Of a stretch of DNA of 64,000 nt, positions 26,678 to 35,824 are shown piece after piece. The position numbers and the translations under genes are program-made. The number at the start of each line of letters is the position of its first letter. Positions within the stretch are counted from its first letter, which is position 1. Source of the DNA: Pseudomonadota bacterium (GTDB lineage: Bacteria; Pseudomonadota; Gammaproteobacteria; Burkholderiales; Burkholderiaceae_C); assembly GCA_029779845.1 (NCBI GenBank), contig JAKOZT010000092.1, positions 1 through 64,000 on the forward strand. The letters are read 5' to 3'. The notes below the pieces were generated by a model. The model made no database searches and had not been told where the DNA came from. It worked only from the letters and a program-made list of their open reading frames with translations.

Positions 26678-27478
26678 ATGACCGCCTCCAAGGCCCGCCG
26701 CGCCGCCGCGGACCCCGCGTCGACAAGCACGCCGCACAGTCCCATGAACCCAGTCGTGCCGATCCGGGCGGACGCCTTCAAGGTCGCCTGCTCCAACTGC
26801 AACCTGCGCGAGCTGTGCCTGCCGGTCGGCCTGACGGACCCCGATCTCGAGCGCCTCGACGAGCTGGTCGCCAAGCGCCGCTCGGTGACGCGCGGTGATG
26901 CCCTCTTCCGCACCGGCGACGCCTTCCAGTCGATCTATGCGGTACGCACCGGCTTCTTCAAGACCTGCGTGTCGTCCGAAGACGGGCGCGACCAGGTCAC
27001 CGGCTTCCAGATGGCCGGCGAGCTGCTCGGCCTCGACGGCATCAGCCACGACCGCCACAACTGCGACGCGATCGCGCTGGAGGACTCGCAGGTGTGCGTG
27101 ATCCCGTTCGGCCAGCTCGAGGAGCTGTCGCGCGACTTCACGCCGCTGCAGCACCAGTTCCACAAGATCATGAGCCGCGAGATCGTGCGCGACCACGGCA
27201 TGATGCTGCTGCTGGGCAGCATGCGCGCCGAGGAGCGCCTCGCCGCCTTCCTGCTCAACCTGACGCAGCGCCTGCAGGCGCGCGGCTTCTCGGCCTCGTC
27301 GCTGATCCTGCGCATGACGCGCGAGGAGATCGGCAGCTACCTCGGCCTCAAGCTCGAGACCGTCAGCCGCACCTTCTCGAAGTTCCAGGACGATGGCTTG
27401 CTCGAGGTGAAGCAGCGCCACATCCGCATCGTCGACGACACCGGCCTGCGCCAGCTGATCAGCAGCACCGCCTGCTGA
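26678..27478 (+). CDS. fnr: FNR-type oxygen-sensing transcription regulator
   Basis: A CRP/FNR-family regulator that binds a 4Fe-4S cluster under low oxygen and then DNA. Cluster cysteines are in VACSNCNLRELCLPVGL and HNCDAIALED; the cyclic-nucleotide-like domain contains VTRGDALFRTGDAFQSIYAV; the HTH is MTREEIGSYLGLKLETVSRTFS, with E..SR contacting TTGAT. Candidate starts are ATGs at 26648, 26672 and 26678; 26678 has GGAAG nine bases upstream and leaves room for the predicted promoter, giving 266 residues. It is divergent from hemN and lies beside the cbb3 oxidase genes that it very likely activates. Confidence 0.94.
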   Translation: MTASKARRAAADPASTSTPHSPMNPVVPIRADAFKVACSNCNLRELCLPVGLTDPDLERLDELVAKRRSVTRGDALFRTGDAFQSIYAVRTGFFKTCVSSEDGRDQVTGFQMAGELLGLDGISHDRHNCDAIALEDSQVCVIPFGQLEELSRDFTPLQHQFHKIMSREIVRDHGMMLLLGSMRAEERLAAFLLNLTQRLQARGFSASSLILRMTREEIGSYLGLKLETVSRTFSKFQDDGLLEVKQRHIRIVDDTGLRQLISSTAC

Positions 27479-27491
27479 TCCCGCGCCGCGC

Positions 27492-27509
27492 GGCCGCCGG
27501 GGCGCGGCC
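27492..27509. terminator. Possible short terminator between convergent fnr and the cco locus
   Basis: GGCCGC-CGGGGC-GCGGCC forms a 6-bp stem in the 33-base gap after fnr. There is no proper T-run, so termination here is uncertain. Confidence 0.35.
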
Positions 27510-27511
27510 CT

Positions 27512-27772
27512 TCAGCGCGGCCAGTGGCGGCCGCGTTCGGCGTTGATCTCGTCGGGGCTCGCCTCGAGCAGCGCGCTCAAGGCGCCAGCGACCGCGATCA
27601 CGCCCCAGAAGATCAGGAAGGTCACGGTGTAGACCGCCTGCGTCGACCAGTGCAGCGCCTCGCCGCCGAACCAGCGCAGCTCGTTCGGGTCGACCACCAC
27701 GAAGACGAGCATCTCCAGCACGCCGGCCATCAGGAAGGCCGGCCAGAGGATGGTCAGGGCGCGCTGCTTCAC
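27512..27772 (-). CDS. Small two-helix membrane protein at the end of the cbb3 oxidase locus
   Basis: An 86-residue protein I cannot name. It has two hydrophobic segments (ILWPAFLMAGVLEMLVFVVV, residues 8-27, and VYTVTFLIFWGVIAVAGALS, about 47-66) and a charged tail ending GRHWPR. The start is GTG at 27772, overlapping the stop of the FixH-like gene (GTGA). Similar small proteins occur at this place in cco clusters of other Burkholderiales, so it may be an assembly or stability factor for the oxidase (inference). Confidence 0.75.
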   Translation of the reverse strand: MKQRALTILWPAFLMAGVLEMLVFVVVDPNELRWFGGEALHWSTQAVYTVTFLIFWGVIAVAGALSALLEASPDEINAERGRHWPR

Positions 27773-28038
27773 TGCTCGGCCGGGGTTGCCGCGTGGTTGC
27801 GACCCTGCATCGCCGGCGCCATCGCGTCCTTCGGGCTGAGCTTGGGCGCCATGTTGTCGCCCGGGCGCACGACCTCGCCCTGCGGCGTGGCGATCACCGG
27901 GTCGATGTGCTTCCAGGCGATCACCGCGGTGGCGATGCTGGCCACCACCACCGACAGCGGCCCGCCCAGCACCAGCCAGACCATGGGCACGCGGTACCAG
28001 GGCACCGGCTTCTGCTTCGCGTCGTCGTGCATGTTCAT
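27769..28038 (-). CDS. Short FixH/CcoH-like membrane protein
   Basis: An 89-residue single-helix protein. KPVPWYRVPMVWLVLGGPLS followed by VVVASIATAVIAWKHIDPVI matches the N-terminal part of FixH/CcoH, an assembly factor of cbb3 oxidase. Usual FixH has about 150 residues with a periplasmic domain; here only a short tail (GDNMAPKLSPKDAMAPAMQG) follows. Two ATGs (28038 and 28032) are possible; the second has better spacing to GAGG. It follows ccoG by eight bases. The shortness may be a lineage feature, not damage, since the gene is embedded in overlapping neighbours. Confidence 0.75.
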   Translation of the reverse strand: MNMHDDAKQKPVPWYRVPMVWLVLGGPLSVVVASIATAVIAWKHIDPVIATPQGEVVRPGDNMAPKLSPKDAMAPAMQGRNHAATPAEQ

Positions 28039-28046
28039 GTCCTCTT

Positions 28047-29507
28047 TCAGCGCGGCACGACGAAGGTCGACTTCTCGTGCACCTCGACCGCGCCGCCGCC
28101 CGCATCGGGCAAGCGCGTGACCGTGAATCGTAGCGGGTGCGCGCCGGCACCGAGCGCGGCGGCCGCCTCGGGCGGCAGTTGCACCGCCACCGGCACCCAG
28201 CGCGCCTCGGTCGGGCCCACCGTCACCTCGGCGCGCGGCACCGTCACCGCCACGCCGGCCAGGCCCGCGGCCTCGATGCGGAAGCGTTGCGGCGACTCCA
28301 GCGCGTTCATCAGCTGCAGCCGGTAGACGTTCTCGACGCGGCCGTCGTCGACCAGCCGCGCCAGCGCGCCGCGGTCGCGCACCACGTCGACGCGGAACGG
28401 CGTGCGCAGCGCCAGGCTGGCCGCGAAGGCCGCGACGATGACCACCATGATCGCCGTGTAGACCAGCACGCGCGGGCGCAGCACGCGCTTGAACATCTGC
28501 TGGCGCGTCCAGCCTTCGTTGATGCCGTTCTGCGTCGCGTAGCGGATCAGGCCGCGCGGGTAGTCCATCTTGTCCATCACGCCGTTGCACACGTCGATGC
28601 AGGCGGCGCAGCCGATGCATTCGTACTGCAGCCCCTTGCGGATGTCGATGCCGGTCGGGCAGACCTGCACGCACAGCGTGCAGTCGATGCAGTCGCCCTT
28701 GCCGGCGTCCTTCAGCGCGCCGTGCCCGAGCGACTTCGGCCGCGAGCCGCGCGGCTCGCCGCGCCCGGCGTCGTAGCTGATGATCATCGTGTCGTGGTCG
28801 AACATCGCGCTCTGGAAGCGCGCGTACGGGCACATGTACTTGCAGACCTGCTCGCGCATGTAGCCGGCGTTGCCGTAGGTGGCGAAGCCGTAGAACAGGA
28901 TCCAGAACCACTCCCAGGGCCCGAAGGCGAGCGCGGGCACCGCCGCGGCCAGTTCGCGGATCGGCGTGAAGTAGCCGACGAAGGTGAAACCGGTCCACAG
29001 CCCGAACAGGATCCACGCCAGCTGCTTGCCGCCCTTGCGCAGGATCTTCTCGCGGTTCCAGGGGCCGGCGTCCAGGCGCATGCGCTTGGCGCGGTCGCCC
29101 TCGATGCGGTTCTCGAACCACATGTAGATCTCGGTGTAGACCGTCTGCGGGCAGGCGTAGCCGCACCACAGCCGCCCGGCCACCGCGGTGAACAGGAACA
29201 GGCCGTAGGCCGAGAGGATCAGCAGACCCGTCAGGTAGATGAAGTCCTGCGGGTAGAGAACGAGGCCGCCGATGTAGAAGCGGCGGGCCCCGAGGTCGAA
29301 CAGCACGGCCTGGCGTCCGTTCCACTGCAGCCAGGGCAGGCCGTAGAACAGGATCTGGGTGCCCCAGACGAGCACCCACCGCCAGGTGGCGAACCAGCCG
29401 CTGACCGCACGGGCGTAGATCTTCTTTTGCGCGGCGTAGAGCGAGACGATCTCACCGGCCGCGTCGGGGGCGGAGCCCCCGGGGGACGCCGCGTGCGTGT
29501 CAGCCAT
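28047..29507 (-). CDS. ccoG: cbb3 oxidase accessory protein CcoG (polyferredoxin-type)
   Basis: CcoG (FixG/RdxA) is a membrane Fe-S protein reported to reduce copper for cbb3 oxidase assembly. The 486-residue protein has several transmembrane helices, WCGYACPQTVYTEIYMW, CKYMCPYARFQSAMFDHDT, and two 4Fe-4S motifs, CIDCTLCVQVCPTGIDIR and CIGCAACIDVCNGVMDKM. The C-terminal part is a periplasmic Ig-like domain (FixG_C). The start at 29507 has GGAAG upstream. It lies 14 bases after ccoP. Confidence 0.95.
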   Translation of the reverse strand: MADTHAASPGGSAPDAAGEIVSLYAAQKKIYARAVSGWFATWRWVLVWGTQILFYGLPWLQWNGRQAVLFDLGARRFYIGGLVLYPQDFIYLTGLLILSAYGLFLFTAVAGRLWCGYACPQTVYTEIYMWFENRIEGDRAKRMRLDAGPWNREKILRKGGKQLAWILFGLWTGFTFVGYFTPIRELAAAVPALAFGPWEWFWILFYGFATYGNAGYMREQVCKYMCPYARFQSAMFDHDTMIISYDAGRGEPRGSRPKSLGHGALKDAGKGDCIDCTLCVQVCPTGIDIRKGLQYECIGCAACIDVCNGVMDKMDYPRGLIRYATQNGINEGWTRQQMFKRVLRPRVLVYTAIMVVIVAAFAASLALRTPFRVDVVRDRGALARLVDDGRVENVYRLQLMNALESPQRFRIEAAGLAGVAVTVPRAEVTVGPTEARWVPVAVQLPPEAAAALGAGAHPLRFTVTRLPDAGGGAVEVHEKSTFVVPR

Positions 29508-29521
29508 TCATGCTTCCGTCG

Positions 29522-30436
29522 TTACTGTGCGGCGCCGCCCTGGGCGAGGTTCCACACATAGGCCGCCAGCACGTGGATCTGGTCGGCGGTCATGCGCGCG
29601 CCTTGCGGCGGCATCACGTTCGTCTTGCCATTGTTGATCATCGCGATCACGGCGTCTTCGCCCCAGCCGTGGAGCCAGACCTTGTCGGTCAGGTTCGGCG
29701 CGCCGATCGCCTTCATGCCCTTGCCGTCCGGGCCGTGGCAGGCCGCGCACACCGCGAACTTCGGCTTGCCCAGCTGCGCGGCGAGCTCGTTGTGCGGGCT
29801 GCCCGACAGGCTGAGCACGTAGTTGGCGACGTTCTTGACGTCTTCCGACGAGCCGAGCGCCGCGGCCATCGGCGTCATCACGCCCTGGCGGCCGTTGATG
29901 ATGGTCGCCTTGACCGAGTCGAACGAATCGGTCGCCAGCCGCGAGGCCACCGGCAGGGTCAGGTTCGGGAAGCCCTTGCTGCCCTTGGCGTCGGAACCGT
30001 GGCACTGCGCGCAGTTGTTGATGTACAGCCGCTCGCCGATCGCCATCGCCTGCGGATCCTTGGCCAGCGCCTCGGGCGTCTGGCTCACGAACTTGGCATA
30101 CAGCGGCGCCATCGCGGCCTGCGCCTTGGCCTGCTCGGCTTCCCACTGGCCGGTGCTGGTCCAGCCGAGCTTGCCGGCGAAGTTGCCCAGGCCCGGGTAG
30201 AGCACCAGGTAGAGCGCCGCGAACACCACGGTGATCACGAACAGGCCCATCCACCAGCGCGGCAGCGGATTGTTCAGCTCGCGCAGATCGCCGTCCCAGA
30301 CGTGGCCGGTGGTGTTGTCGCTGGCCATGACCTTGCGCTTGCTCGCCACGATGAGCAGACCGAGGCAGGCCAGCAGGCTGACGATGACGACCGCGGCGAT
30401 GTACACCGACCAGCCGTTGTTGACGAAGTCGCTCAT
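29522..30436 (-). CDS. ccoP: cbb3 cytochrome c oxidase subunit III (di-heme cytochrome)
   Basis: CcoP is the membrane-bound di-heme cytochrome c that brings electrons to CcoO and CcoN. The 304-residue protein has two N-terminal helices (WSVYIAAVVIVSLLACLGLL and WWMGLFVITVVFAALYLVLY) with GHVWDGDLRELNNPLPRWW between them, then heme sites CAQCH and CAACH with downstream Met ligands (GVMTPM and NVMPPQG). The start at 30436 (MSDFVNNGW) overlaps the ccoQ stop (ATGA). Confidence 0.97.
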   Translation of the reverse strand: MSDFVNNGWSVYIAAVVIVSLLACLGLLIVASKRKVMASDNTTGHVWDGDLRELNNPLPRWWMGLFVITVVFAALYLVLYPGLGNFAGKLGWTSTGQWEAEQAKAQAAMAPLYAKFVSQTPEALAKDPQAMAIGERLYINNCAQCHGSDAKGSKGFPNLTLPVASRLATDSFDSVKATIINGRQGVMTPMAAALGSSEDVKNVANYVLSLSGSPHNELAAQLGKPKFAVCAACHGPDGKGMKAIGAPNLTDKVWLHGWGEDAVIAMINNGKTNVMPPQGARMTADQIHVLAAYVWNLAQGGAAQ

Positions 30437-30609
30437 TCTTGGTTTCCTCCACGCGAGGCGCCCGCGGCGCTCTGCTCTTCGGCGAACGGCAACTGCGCCG
30501 CCTCGTCGAACCCTGCACGGTTGTTGCGGGACCACGCCCAGACGACGATGCCCAGGAAGGCGATCATCGAGACCACGGTCACCACGCTTCTGAGGTCATT
30601 GATGTCCAT
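30433..30609 (-). CDS. ccoQ: cbb3 oxidase small subunit CcoQ (FixQ)
   Basis: A 58-residue single-helix protein: MDINDLRSVVTVVSMIAFLG then IVVWAWSRNNRAGFDEAA, ending SRGGNQE. CcoQ stabilises the cbb3 complex. The helix followed by the Arg/Phe-Asp-Glu-Ala-Ala segment is typical of CcoQ/FixQ. It lies between ccoO (12-base gap) and ccoP (4-base overlap). Confidence 0.92.
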   Translation of the reverse strand: MDINDLRSVVTVVSMIAFLGIVVWAWSRNNRAGFDEAAQLPFAEEQSAAGASRGGNQE

Positions 30610-30621
30610 GAAGCACCTCCT

Positions 30622-31269
30622 TCACTTGGCGGCAGCGGCGGCGGCAGTGGCCGGGGCGGTGCCCAGCACCTGCAGGTAGGCGATCACCGCCTCCATCTCG
30701 GTCTTGCCCTTGACCTCGTCGCCAGCCTTGGCGATCTCGTCGTCGCTGTAGGGCACGCCGACCATGCGCAGCGCCTTCATCTTGGGCGCCATGTCGGCCG
30801 GGTCGACGCTGGCCTTGGCGAGCCAGGGGTAGGCCGGCATGTTCGACTCGGGCACCAGGTCGCGCGGGTTGAACAGGTGGATGCGGTGCCAGTCGTCGCT
30901 GTACTTGCCGCCGACGCGGTGCAGGTCCGGGCCGGTGCGCTTGCTGCCCCACTGGAACGGATGGTCGTAGACGAACTCGCCGGCCTTGGAGTAGTCGCCG
31001 TAGCGCAGCGTCTCGGCGCGGAACGGGCGGATCATCTGCGAGTGGCAGTTGTAGCAGCCCTCGCGGATGTACACGTCGCGCCCCGCGAGTTGCAGCGCGG
31101 TGTAGGGCTTCAGGCCCGGCGCAGCCTCCGTGGTCGACTTCTGGAAGAACAGCGGCACGATCTCGACGAGGCCGCCCACGGCGACCACGAGCAGGATCAG
31201 CACGATCATCAGGAAGTTGTTGGTCTCGATCTTCTCGTGCGAGAAGCCGGTGGCTTGGTTGTTGGCCAT
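30622..31269 (-). CDS. ccoO: cbb3 cytochrome c oxidase subunit II (mono-heme)
   Basis: CcoO is the mono-heme cytochrome c subunit. The 215-residue protein has one N-terminal helix (about residues 19-40), then [20 protein letters not shown] with heme cysteines 72 and 75 and His76, [20 protein letters not shown] and [20 protein letters not shown]. The distal Met ligand is in [10 protein letters not shown]. It follows ccoN by about 20 bases. Confidence 0.97.
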   Translation of the reverse strand: MANNQATGFSHEKIETNNFLMIVLILLVVAVGGLVEIVPLFFQKSTTEAAPGLKPYTALQLAGRDVYIREGCYNCHSQMIRPFRAETLRYGDYSKAGEFVYDHPFQWGSKRTGPDLHRVGGKYSDDWHRIHLFNPRDLVPESNMPAYPWLAKASVDPADMAPKMKALRMVGVPYSDDEIAKAGDEVKGKTEMEAVIAYLQVLGTAPATAAAAAAK

Positions 31270-31290
31270 TTGTTCGGTACTCCTCGATGC

Positions 31291-32739
31291 TCAGGCGTGG
31301 GCCGCCACGGCGGGCACGGGCACGGGCTCGTACTTGCCGCTGGTGGCCGTCTTGATCGTGTTCCAGCCCATGATCAGCATGCCGCTGAGGTACAGCAGGC
31401 CGCCGGTGAGGCGGATCACGTAGAACGGGAACGTCGCCTTCACGCTCTCGACGAAGCTGTAGACCAGCGTGCCGTCGGGGTTGATCGCGCGCCACATCAG
31501 GCCTTGCATCACGCCGGCGATCCACATCGCGGCGATGTACAGCACGATGCCGATGGTGGCGATCCAGAAGTGCAGTTCGATGGCGCGCGTGCTGTACATC
31601 GTCTTGCGGCCGAACATGCGCGGGATCAGGTAGTACAGCGTGCCCATCGACACCAGGCCCACCCAGCCGAGCGCGCCGCTGTGCACGTGGCCGACGGTCC
31701 AGTCGGTGTAGTGGCTCAGCGCGTTGACCGTCTTGATCGACATCATCGGGCCTTCGAAGGTCGACATGCCGTAGAACGACAGCGAGACGATCAGGAACTT
31801 CAGGATCGGGTCGTCACGCAGCTTGTGCCAGGCACCCGACAGGGTCATGATGCCGTTGATCATGCCGCCCCAGGAGGGCGCCAGCAGCACCAGCGAGAAC
31901 AGCATGCCGACGCTTTGCGCCCAGTCGGGCAGCGCGGTGTAGTGCAGGTGGTGCGGGCCGGCCCACATGTACGTGAAGATCAGCGCCCAGAAGTGCACGA
32001 TCGACAGGCGGTACGAGTAGACGGGGCGCTCGGCCTGCTTGGGGATGAAGTAGTACATCATCCCGAGGAAACCCGCGGTCAGGAAGAAGCCCACCGCGTT
32101 GTGGCCGTACCACCACTGCACCATCGCGTCCTGCACGCCGGCGTAGGCCGAGTAGCTCTTGGTCAGGCTGACGGGGATGGAGACGTTGTTGACGATGTGC
32201 AGCAGCGCGATCGTCAGGATGAAGGCGCCGAAGAACCAGTTCGCCACGTAGATGTGGCGCACCTTTCGCACGCCGATCGTGCCGAAGAACACCACCGCGT
32301 AGGACACCCACACGACGGCGATCAGCAGGTCGATCGGCCATTCGAGTTCGGCGTATTCCTTGGCCTGCGTGAACCCCAGCGGCAGCGAGATCGCCGCCAG
32401 CAGGATCACCAGCTGCCAGCCCCAGAACGTGAACCAGGCGAGCTTGCCGGCGAACAGCGGCACCTGGGAGGTGCGCTGCACGACGTAATAGCTCGAGGCG
32501 AACAACGCGCAGCCGCCGAACGCGAAGATCACCGCGTTGGTGTGCAGCGGTCGCAGCCGTCCGTAGCTGAGGAACGAGATCCCCAGGTTCAGTTCGGGCC
32601 AGGTGAGCTGCGCGGCGATGATGACGCCGACCAGCATGCCCACGATGCCCCATAGCACCGCGGCGAGCGAAAACGCCCGCACGACGGCATCGTTGTAGAC
32701 GGGCCCACTCTTCGTGGCCGCCGACGCGTTGTTGACCAT
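31291..32739 (-). CDS. ccoN: cbb3 cytochrome c oxidase catalytic subunit I
   Basis: CcoN is the heme b/b3-CuB subunit that reduces oxygen at high affinity. The 482-residue, 12-helix protein has [15 protein letters not shown] (low-spin heme His), [20 protein letters not shown] (CuB His and the cross-linked Tyr region), [20 protein letters not shown] and [16 protein letters not shown] (heme ligands). The ATG at 32739 has AAGGAG upstream. An FNR box 72-85 bases before the start, with a suitable -10, points to anaerobic or microaerobic induction. Confidence 0.97.
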   Translation of the reverse strand: MVNNASAATKSGPVYNDAVVRAFSLAAVLWGIVGMLVGVIIAAQLTWPELNLGISFLSYGRLRPLHTNAVIFAFGGCALFASSYYVVQRTSQVPLFAGKLAWFTFWGWQLVILLAAISLPLGFTQAKEYAELEWPIDLLIAVVWVSYAVVFFGTIGVRKVRHIYVANWFFGAFILTIALLHIVNNVSIPVSLTKSYSAYAGVQDAMVQWWYGHNAVGFFLTAGFLGMMYYFIPKQAERPVYSYRLSIVHFWALIFTYMWAGPHHLHYTALPDWAQSVGMLFSLVLLAPSWGGMINGIMTLSGAWHKLRDDPILKFLIVSLSFYGMSTFEGPMMSIKTVNALSHYTDWTVGHVHSGALGWVGLVSMGTLYYLIPRMFGRKTMYSTRAIELHFWIATIGIVLYIAAMWIAGVMQGLMWRAINPDGTLVYSFVESVKATFPFYVIRLTGGLLYLSGMLIMGWNTIKTATSGKYEPVPVPAVAAHA

Positions 32740-32782
32740 CGGAATCACTCCTTCCTTGGCTGTCCTGTTTCCGGATGAAATC

Positions 32783-32824
32783 ATTGTTCCTCTCAGGGTC
32801 ATTGCTTAGATTGATCGCTATCAA
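32783..32824 (-). promoter_or_regulatory. FNR-dependent promoter of ccoNOQP
   Basis: A perfect FNR box TTGATAGCGATCAA (minus strand, 32811-32824) is followed after exactly 22 bases by AACAAT (32783-32788), the spacing of a class II FNR-activated promoter. It lies inside the 3' end of the upstream ccoS gene. Confidence 0.82.
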
Positions 32825-32990
32825 CCTTTTCCGAAGGTGGCCGCGCCGGTGTCTCTCCGGCGCCGAGGATGCGTTCGCCCTCGCGCTCCAGGTCGTCGAA
32901 CTGCCCGGCGTTGAGCGCCCAGGCGAAGATGCCGATGACGGCGAACACCAGCACCACCGACAAGGGGATCAGCATGAAGAGGATGTCCAT
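32799..32990 (-). CDS. ccoS: cbb3 oxidase maturation protein CcoS
   Basis: CcoS is a small membrane protein needed for heme and copper insertion into CcoN. The 63-residue product starts [20 protein letters not shown] and has [20 protein letters not shown], the conserved segment with AxxxGQFDDLE, followed by a polar tail. It starts five bases after ccoI. Its last codons overlap the FNR box of ccoN. Confidence 0.92.
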   Translation of the reverse strand: MDILFMLIPLSVVLVFAVIGIFAWALNAGQFDDLEREGERILGAGETPARPPSEKVDSDQSKQ

Positions 32991-32995
32991 CGGCC

Positions 32996-35269
32996 TCAGC
33001 CCTCGATCTGCGCGACGCGCAGCGCGTTGAGCACCACCAGCAGCGAGCTGGAGGCCATGCCGATGCCCGCCGCCCACGGCGGCAGCCAGCCCATCAGCGC
33101 GAGCGGCACGCAGGCGGCGTTGTAGAGCGCGGCCCAGGCGAGGTTCTGGCGGATCACGCGCAGCGTGCGCCGCGCCTGGGTGCGCGCGACGGCGACGTCG
33201 GCCAGGCGCTCGCCGAGCAGCACCACGTCGGCGCCGCTGCGCGCCACCGCCGAGCCGTGCGCGAAGGCGAACGAGACATCGGCGCGCGCCAGCACCGGCG
33301 CGTCGTTCAGGCCGTCGCCGACCATCGCGACCCGATGGCCCTGGGCTTGCCAGGCGGCCACGGCGGCGAGCTTGTCGGCGGGTGTGGCGCCGCCCTTCAC
33401 GTCGTCGATGGCCAGGCGCTGCGCCAAGGCGGCGGCGCGCGCGGGAGCGTCGCCCGACAGCAGGGCGAGCTCGAGGCCTTGCGCGCGCAGCGCGGCCAGC
33501 GTGGCGAGCGCATCGTCGCGCAGTTGCTCGCGCAGCACGAAGGCGGCCTGGGCGCGGCCGGCGACCGGGCCGAAGCACAGCGCGCCGTCGGGCACCTCGT
33601 CGCCGAGCGCGGCATCGACCCAGGCGCCGCGCCCGAGGCGCCAGCGCGTGCCGTCGGCCGAGCTCGCTTCGAGGCCCTGCCCCGGATGCTCCTCGACATC
33701 GCGCCACTCGAAGGCATTCGAGGCACCTGCCGCCGCCGCCAGCGCCTGCGACGCCGGGTGCGTCGACAGCGCCGCCAACGACGCGGCCTGCGCCAGCAGC
33801 GCGGCCGCATCGGCGCCGGCCACCAGCGCGCGCGTTTCGGCCAGTTCGAGCCGGTCGCGCGTCAGCGTGCCGGTCTTGTCGAACACCACCATGTCGATCG
33901 CCGCCAGGCCTTCGAGCGCCTCGATGCGCTGCAGCAGCACGCCGCGCCGCGCCAGCGCGCCGGTGGCGGCCAGCAGCGCCGAGGGCGCGGCCAGCGACAG
34001 CGCGCAGGGACAGGTGACGATCAGCACCGACACCGCCACCCAGATCGCGCGCGACGGGTCGATCAGCGACCAGGCCGCCGCCGCGCCCGCCGCCAGCAGC
34101 AGCACCGTCCAGAGGAACGGCCCGGCAAAACGCTCGGCCTGCTGCACCAGGCGCGGCCGCTGCGTCAGCGCGCTGCGCATCAGCGCGACGATGCCGGCCT
34201 GGCGCGTGTCCTCGCCGAGCCGCAGCACCTGCATCACCACCGGCGCGCGCAGGTTCAGGCTGCCGGCCACGAGCTCATCGCCGGGTTGCTTGGCCACCGG
34301 CTCGGATTCGCCGGTCAGCAGCGCCTCGTCGGCCAGGCTGCGCCCTTCGAGCAGCACGCCGTCGGCCGGGAAGGCCGCGCCGGCGGGCACGCGCACACGG
34401 TCGCCGGCCGCGAGCCGCGCGATCGCCACCACCTCGACGCTGCCGTCCGCGCGCAGCCGCTCGACGCTGTCGGGCAGGCGCGCCGTGCCCGCTTCGAGCG
34501 ACAGCGCCACCTTGTGGCGCGCGCGCAGCTCCAGCCAGCGCCCGCCGAGCAGGAAGAAGACGAACATCGTCAGCGAGTCGAAGTAGACCTCGTGGCCGAA
34601 GATGCCGCCCGGGTCGAAGGTGGCGCCCGAACTGGCGATGAAGGTCACCGCGATGCCCAGCGACACCGGCACGTCCATGCCGAGGCGGCGCTGCTTCAGG
34701 CTGTTCCAGGCGCCGGCGAAGAACGGCCCGGCCGAGAACAGCAGCACCGGCAGGCTCAGCAGCCAGCTCGCCCACTGCAGCAGGCGCAGCATGTCGGGCG
34801 TGATGTCGCCCGGCTCGGAGACGTAGGCCGGCGTCGCATACATCATCACCTGCATCATGCAGAAGCCGGCCACGAACAGGCGCCACAGCGCCTTGCGCTG
34901 CTCGGCCTCGCGCTGCGCGCGCGCGCTGGCGGCGGCATCGGGCACCGCGCCGTAGCCGGCACCGCGCACCGCCTCGACCAGCGCCGAGGCGCACGCGCGC
35001 TGCGGATCCCAGCGCACCAGCGCGAGCGCGGCGGCGCTGTGCACGCGCGCCTCGCGCACGCCGTCGACGCGCTGCAGCGCGTTTTCGATCAGCCCGGCGC
35101 AGGCGCCGCAGTACATGCCGGAGATGCGGAACTGCGAGGTCGCCTCGCGTGCGCCGCCCGGCCCAGTCGCAAAGGTGGTGAACGACGCCTGGTTCAAGGG
35201 GTCGTCGAGCGCGCGCAGGTCGTCGCCCGCCGCCGCAGCGCGTTCAGTCGATGGGAAAGCCACGCCCAT
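32996..35269 (-). CDS. ccoI: Copper-transporting P-type ATPase CcoI (FixI)
   Basis: A P1B-type ATPase that exports copper to the periplasm for cbb3 assembly. The 757-residue protein has an N-terminal HMA domain with GMYCGACAG (Cys54, Cys57), eight predicted helices, the CPC ion-path motif in IVTCPCALSLAAPSALLA, phosphorylation motif VFDKTGTLTRDRLEL, and VAMVGDGLNDAPVLARADVS. LTGESEPVAKQPGDEL forms the actuator loop. It heads the ccoI-ccoS-ccoN direction and may share a transcript with the oxidase genes, in addition to their own FNR promoter. The gene is divergent from the DUF192 gene with only 28 bases between starts. Confidence 0.95.
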   Translation of the reverse strand: MGVAFPSTERAAAAGDDLRALDDPLNQASFTTFATGPGGAREATSQFRISGMYCGACAGLIENALQRVDGVREARVHSAAALALVRWDPQRACASALVEAVRGAGYGAVPDAAASARAQREAEQRKALWRLFVAGFCMMQVMMYATPAYVSEPGDITPDMLRLLQWASWLLSLPVLLFSAGPFFAGAWNSLKQRRLGMDVPVSLGIAVTFIASSGATFDPGGIFGHEVYFDSLTMFVFFLLGGRWLELRARHKVALSLEAGTARLPDSVERLRADGSVEVVAIARLAAGDRVRVPAGAAFPADGVLLEGRSLADEALLTGESEPVAKQPGDELVAGSLNLRAPVVMQVLRLGEDTRQAGIVALMRSALTQRPRLVQQAERFAGPFLWTVLLLAAGAAAAWSLIDPSRAIWVAVSVLIVTCPCALSLAAPSALLAATGALARRGVLLQRIEALEGLAAIDMVVFDKTGTLTRDRLELAETRALVAGADAAALLAQAASLAALSTHPASQALAAAAGASNAFEWRDVEEHPGQGLEASSADGTRWRLGRGAWVDAALGDEVPDGALCFGPVAGRAQAAFVLREQLRDDALATLAALRAQGLELALLSGDAPARAAALAQRLAIDDVKGGATPADKLAAVAAWQAQGHRVAMVGDGLNDAPVLARADVSFAFAHGSAVARSGADVVLLGERLADVAVARTQARRTLRVIRQNLAWAALYNAACVPLALMGWLPPWAAGIGMASSSLLVVLNALRVAQIEG

Positions 35270-35297
35270 AATCTAGCGGCCGCCCCCGGGAATTCGA

Positions 35298-35759
35298 ATG
35301 ACATTCATCAAGCCGTATTTTCTCGCCGCTGTCCAGATCCTCGCCGCGCTGTTCGCCCCGGGCGCCGCCGCGCAGGACGCGCCGCAGCGCCTGCCGGCCA
35401 CCACGCTGACTGCGGGCTTCCACCTCATCAACGCCGAGCTGGCGCGCACGCCCGAGCAGCGCGCCATCGGCCTGATGCACCGACCGGCGATGCCGGCCAA
35501 CGACGGCATGCTGTTCGTCTTCGAGCGCGCCGGCGAGCAGTGCTTCTGGATGAAGAACACGCTGCTGCCGCTGTCGATCGCCTTCCTCGACGACGACGGG
35601 ACGATCGTCAACATCGAGGACATGAAGCCGCAGACGCTCGACTCTCACTGCTCCGCCAAGCCGGTGCGCTTCGCGCTCGAGATGAACCTGGGCTGGTTCG
35701 CCAAGCGCGCGCTGAAGGCCGGCACGAAGATCAAGGGCGAGCCGTTCGGCGGCAAGTGA
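35298..35759 (+). CDS. Exported DUF192 family protein
   Basis: A 153-residue protein with a signal peptide (about 25 residues, ending GAAAQDA) and a DUF192 domain: LARTPEQRAIGLMHRPAMPA, NDGMLFVFERAGEQCFWMKN and TLLPLSIAFLDDDGTIVNIE are its signature stretches. Function is unknown; the fold forms a small beta barrel found in many bacteria. The ATG lies 28 bases from the divergent ccoI start, so promoters of the two overlap. A bidirectional terminator follows. Confidence 0.88.
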   Translation: MTFIKPYFLAAVQILAALFAPGAAAQDAPQRLPATTLTAGFHLINAELARTPEQRAIGLMHRPAMPANDGMLFVFERAGEQCFWMKNTLLPLSIAFLDDDGTIVNIEDMKPQTLDSHCSAKPVRFALEMNLGWFAKRALKAGTKIKGEPFGGK

Positions 35760-35772
35760 TGCCGGCGTGAAA

Positions 35773-35797
35773 AAGGCCGGTCGAGCCGACCGGCCTT
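35773..35797. terminator. Bidirectional terminator between the DUF192 gene and sodB
   Basis: A perfect 11-bp stem AAGGCCGGTCG / CGACCGGCCTT with loop AGC. It lies 13 bases after the DUF192 stop and 28 bases after the convergent sodB stop; A-run before and TT-CCCCTTT after fit use in both directions. Confidence 0.8.
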
Positions 35798-35824
35798 CCC
35801 CTTTGGCGGAGCGCCTTCGCCCGT

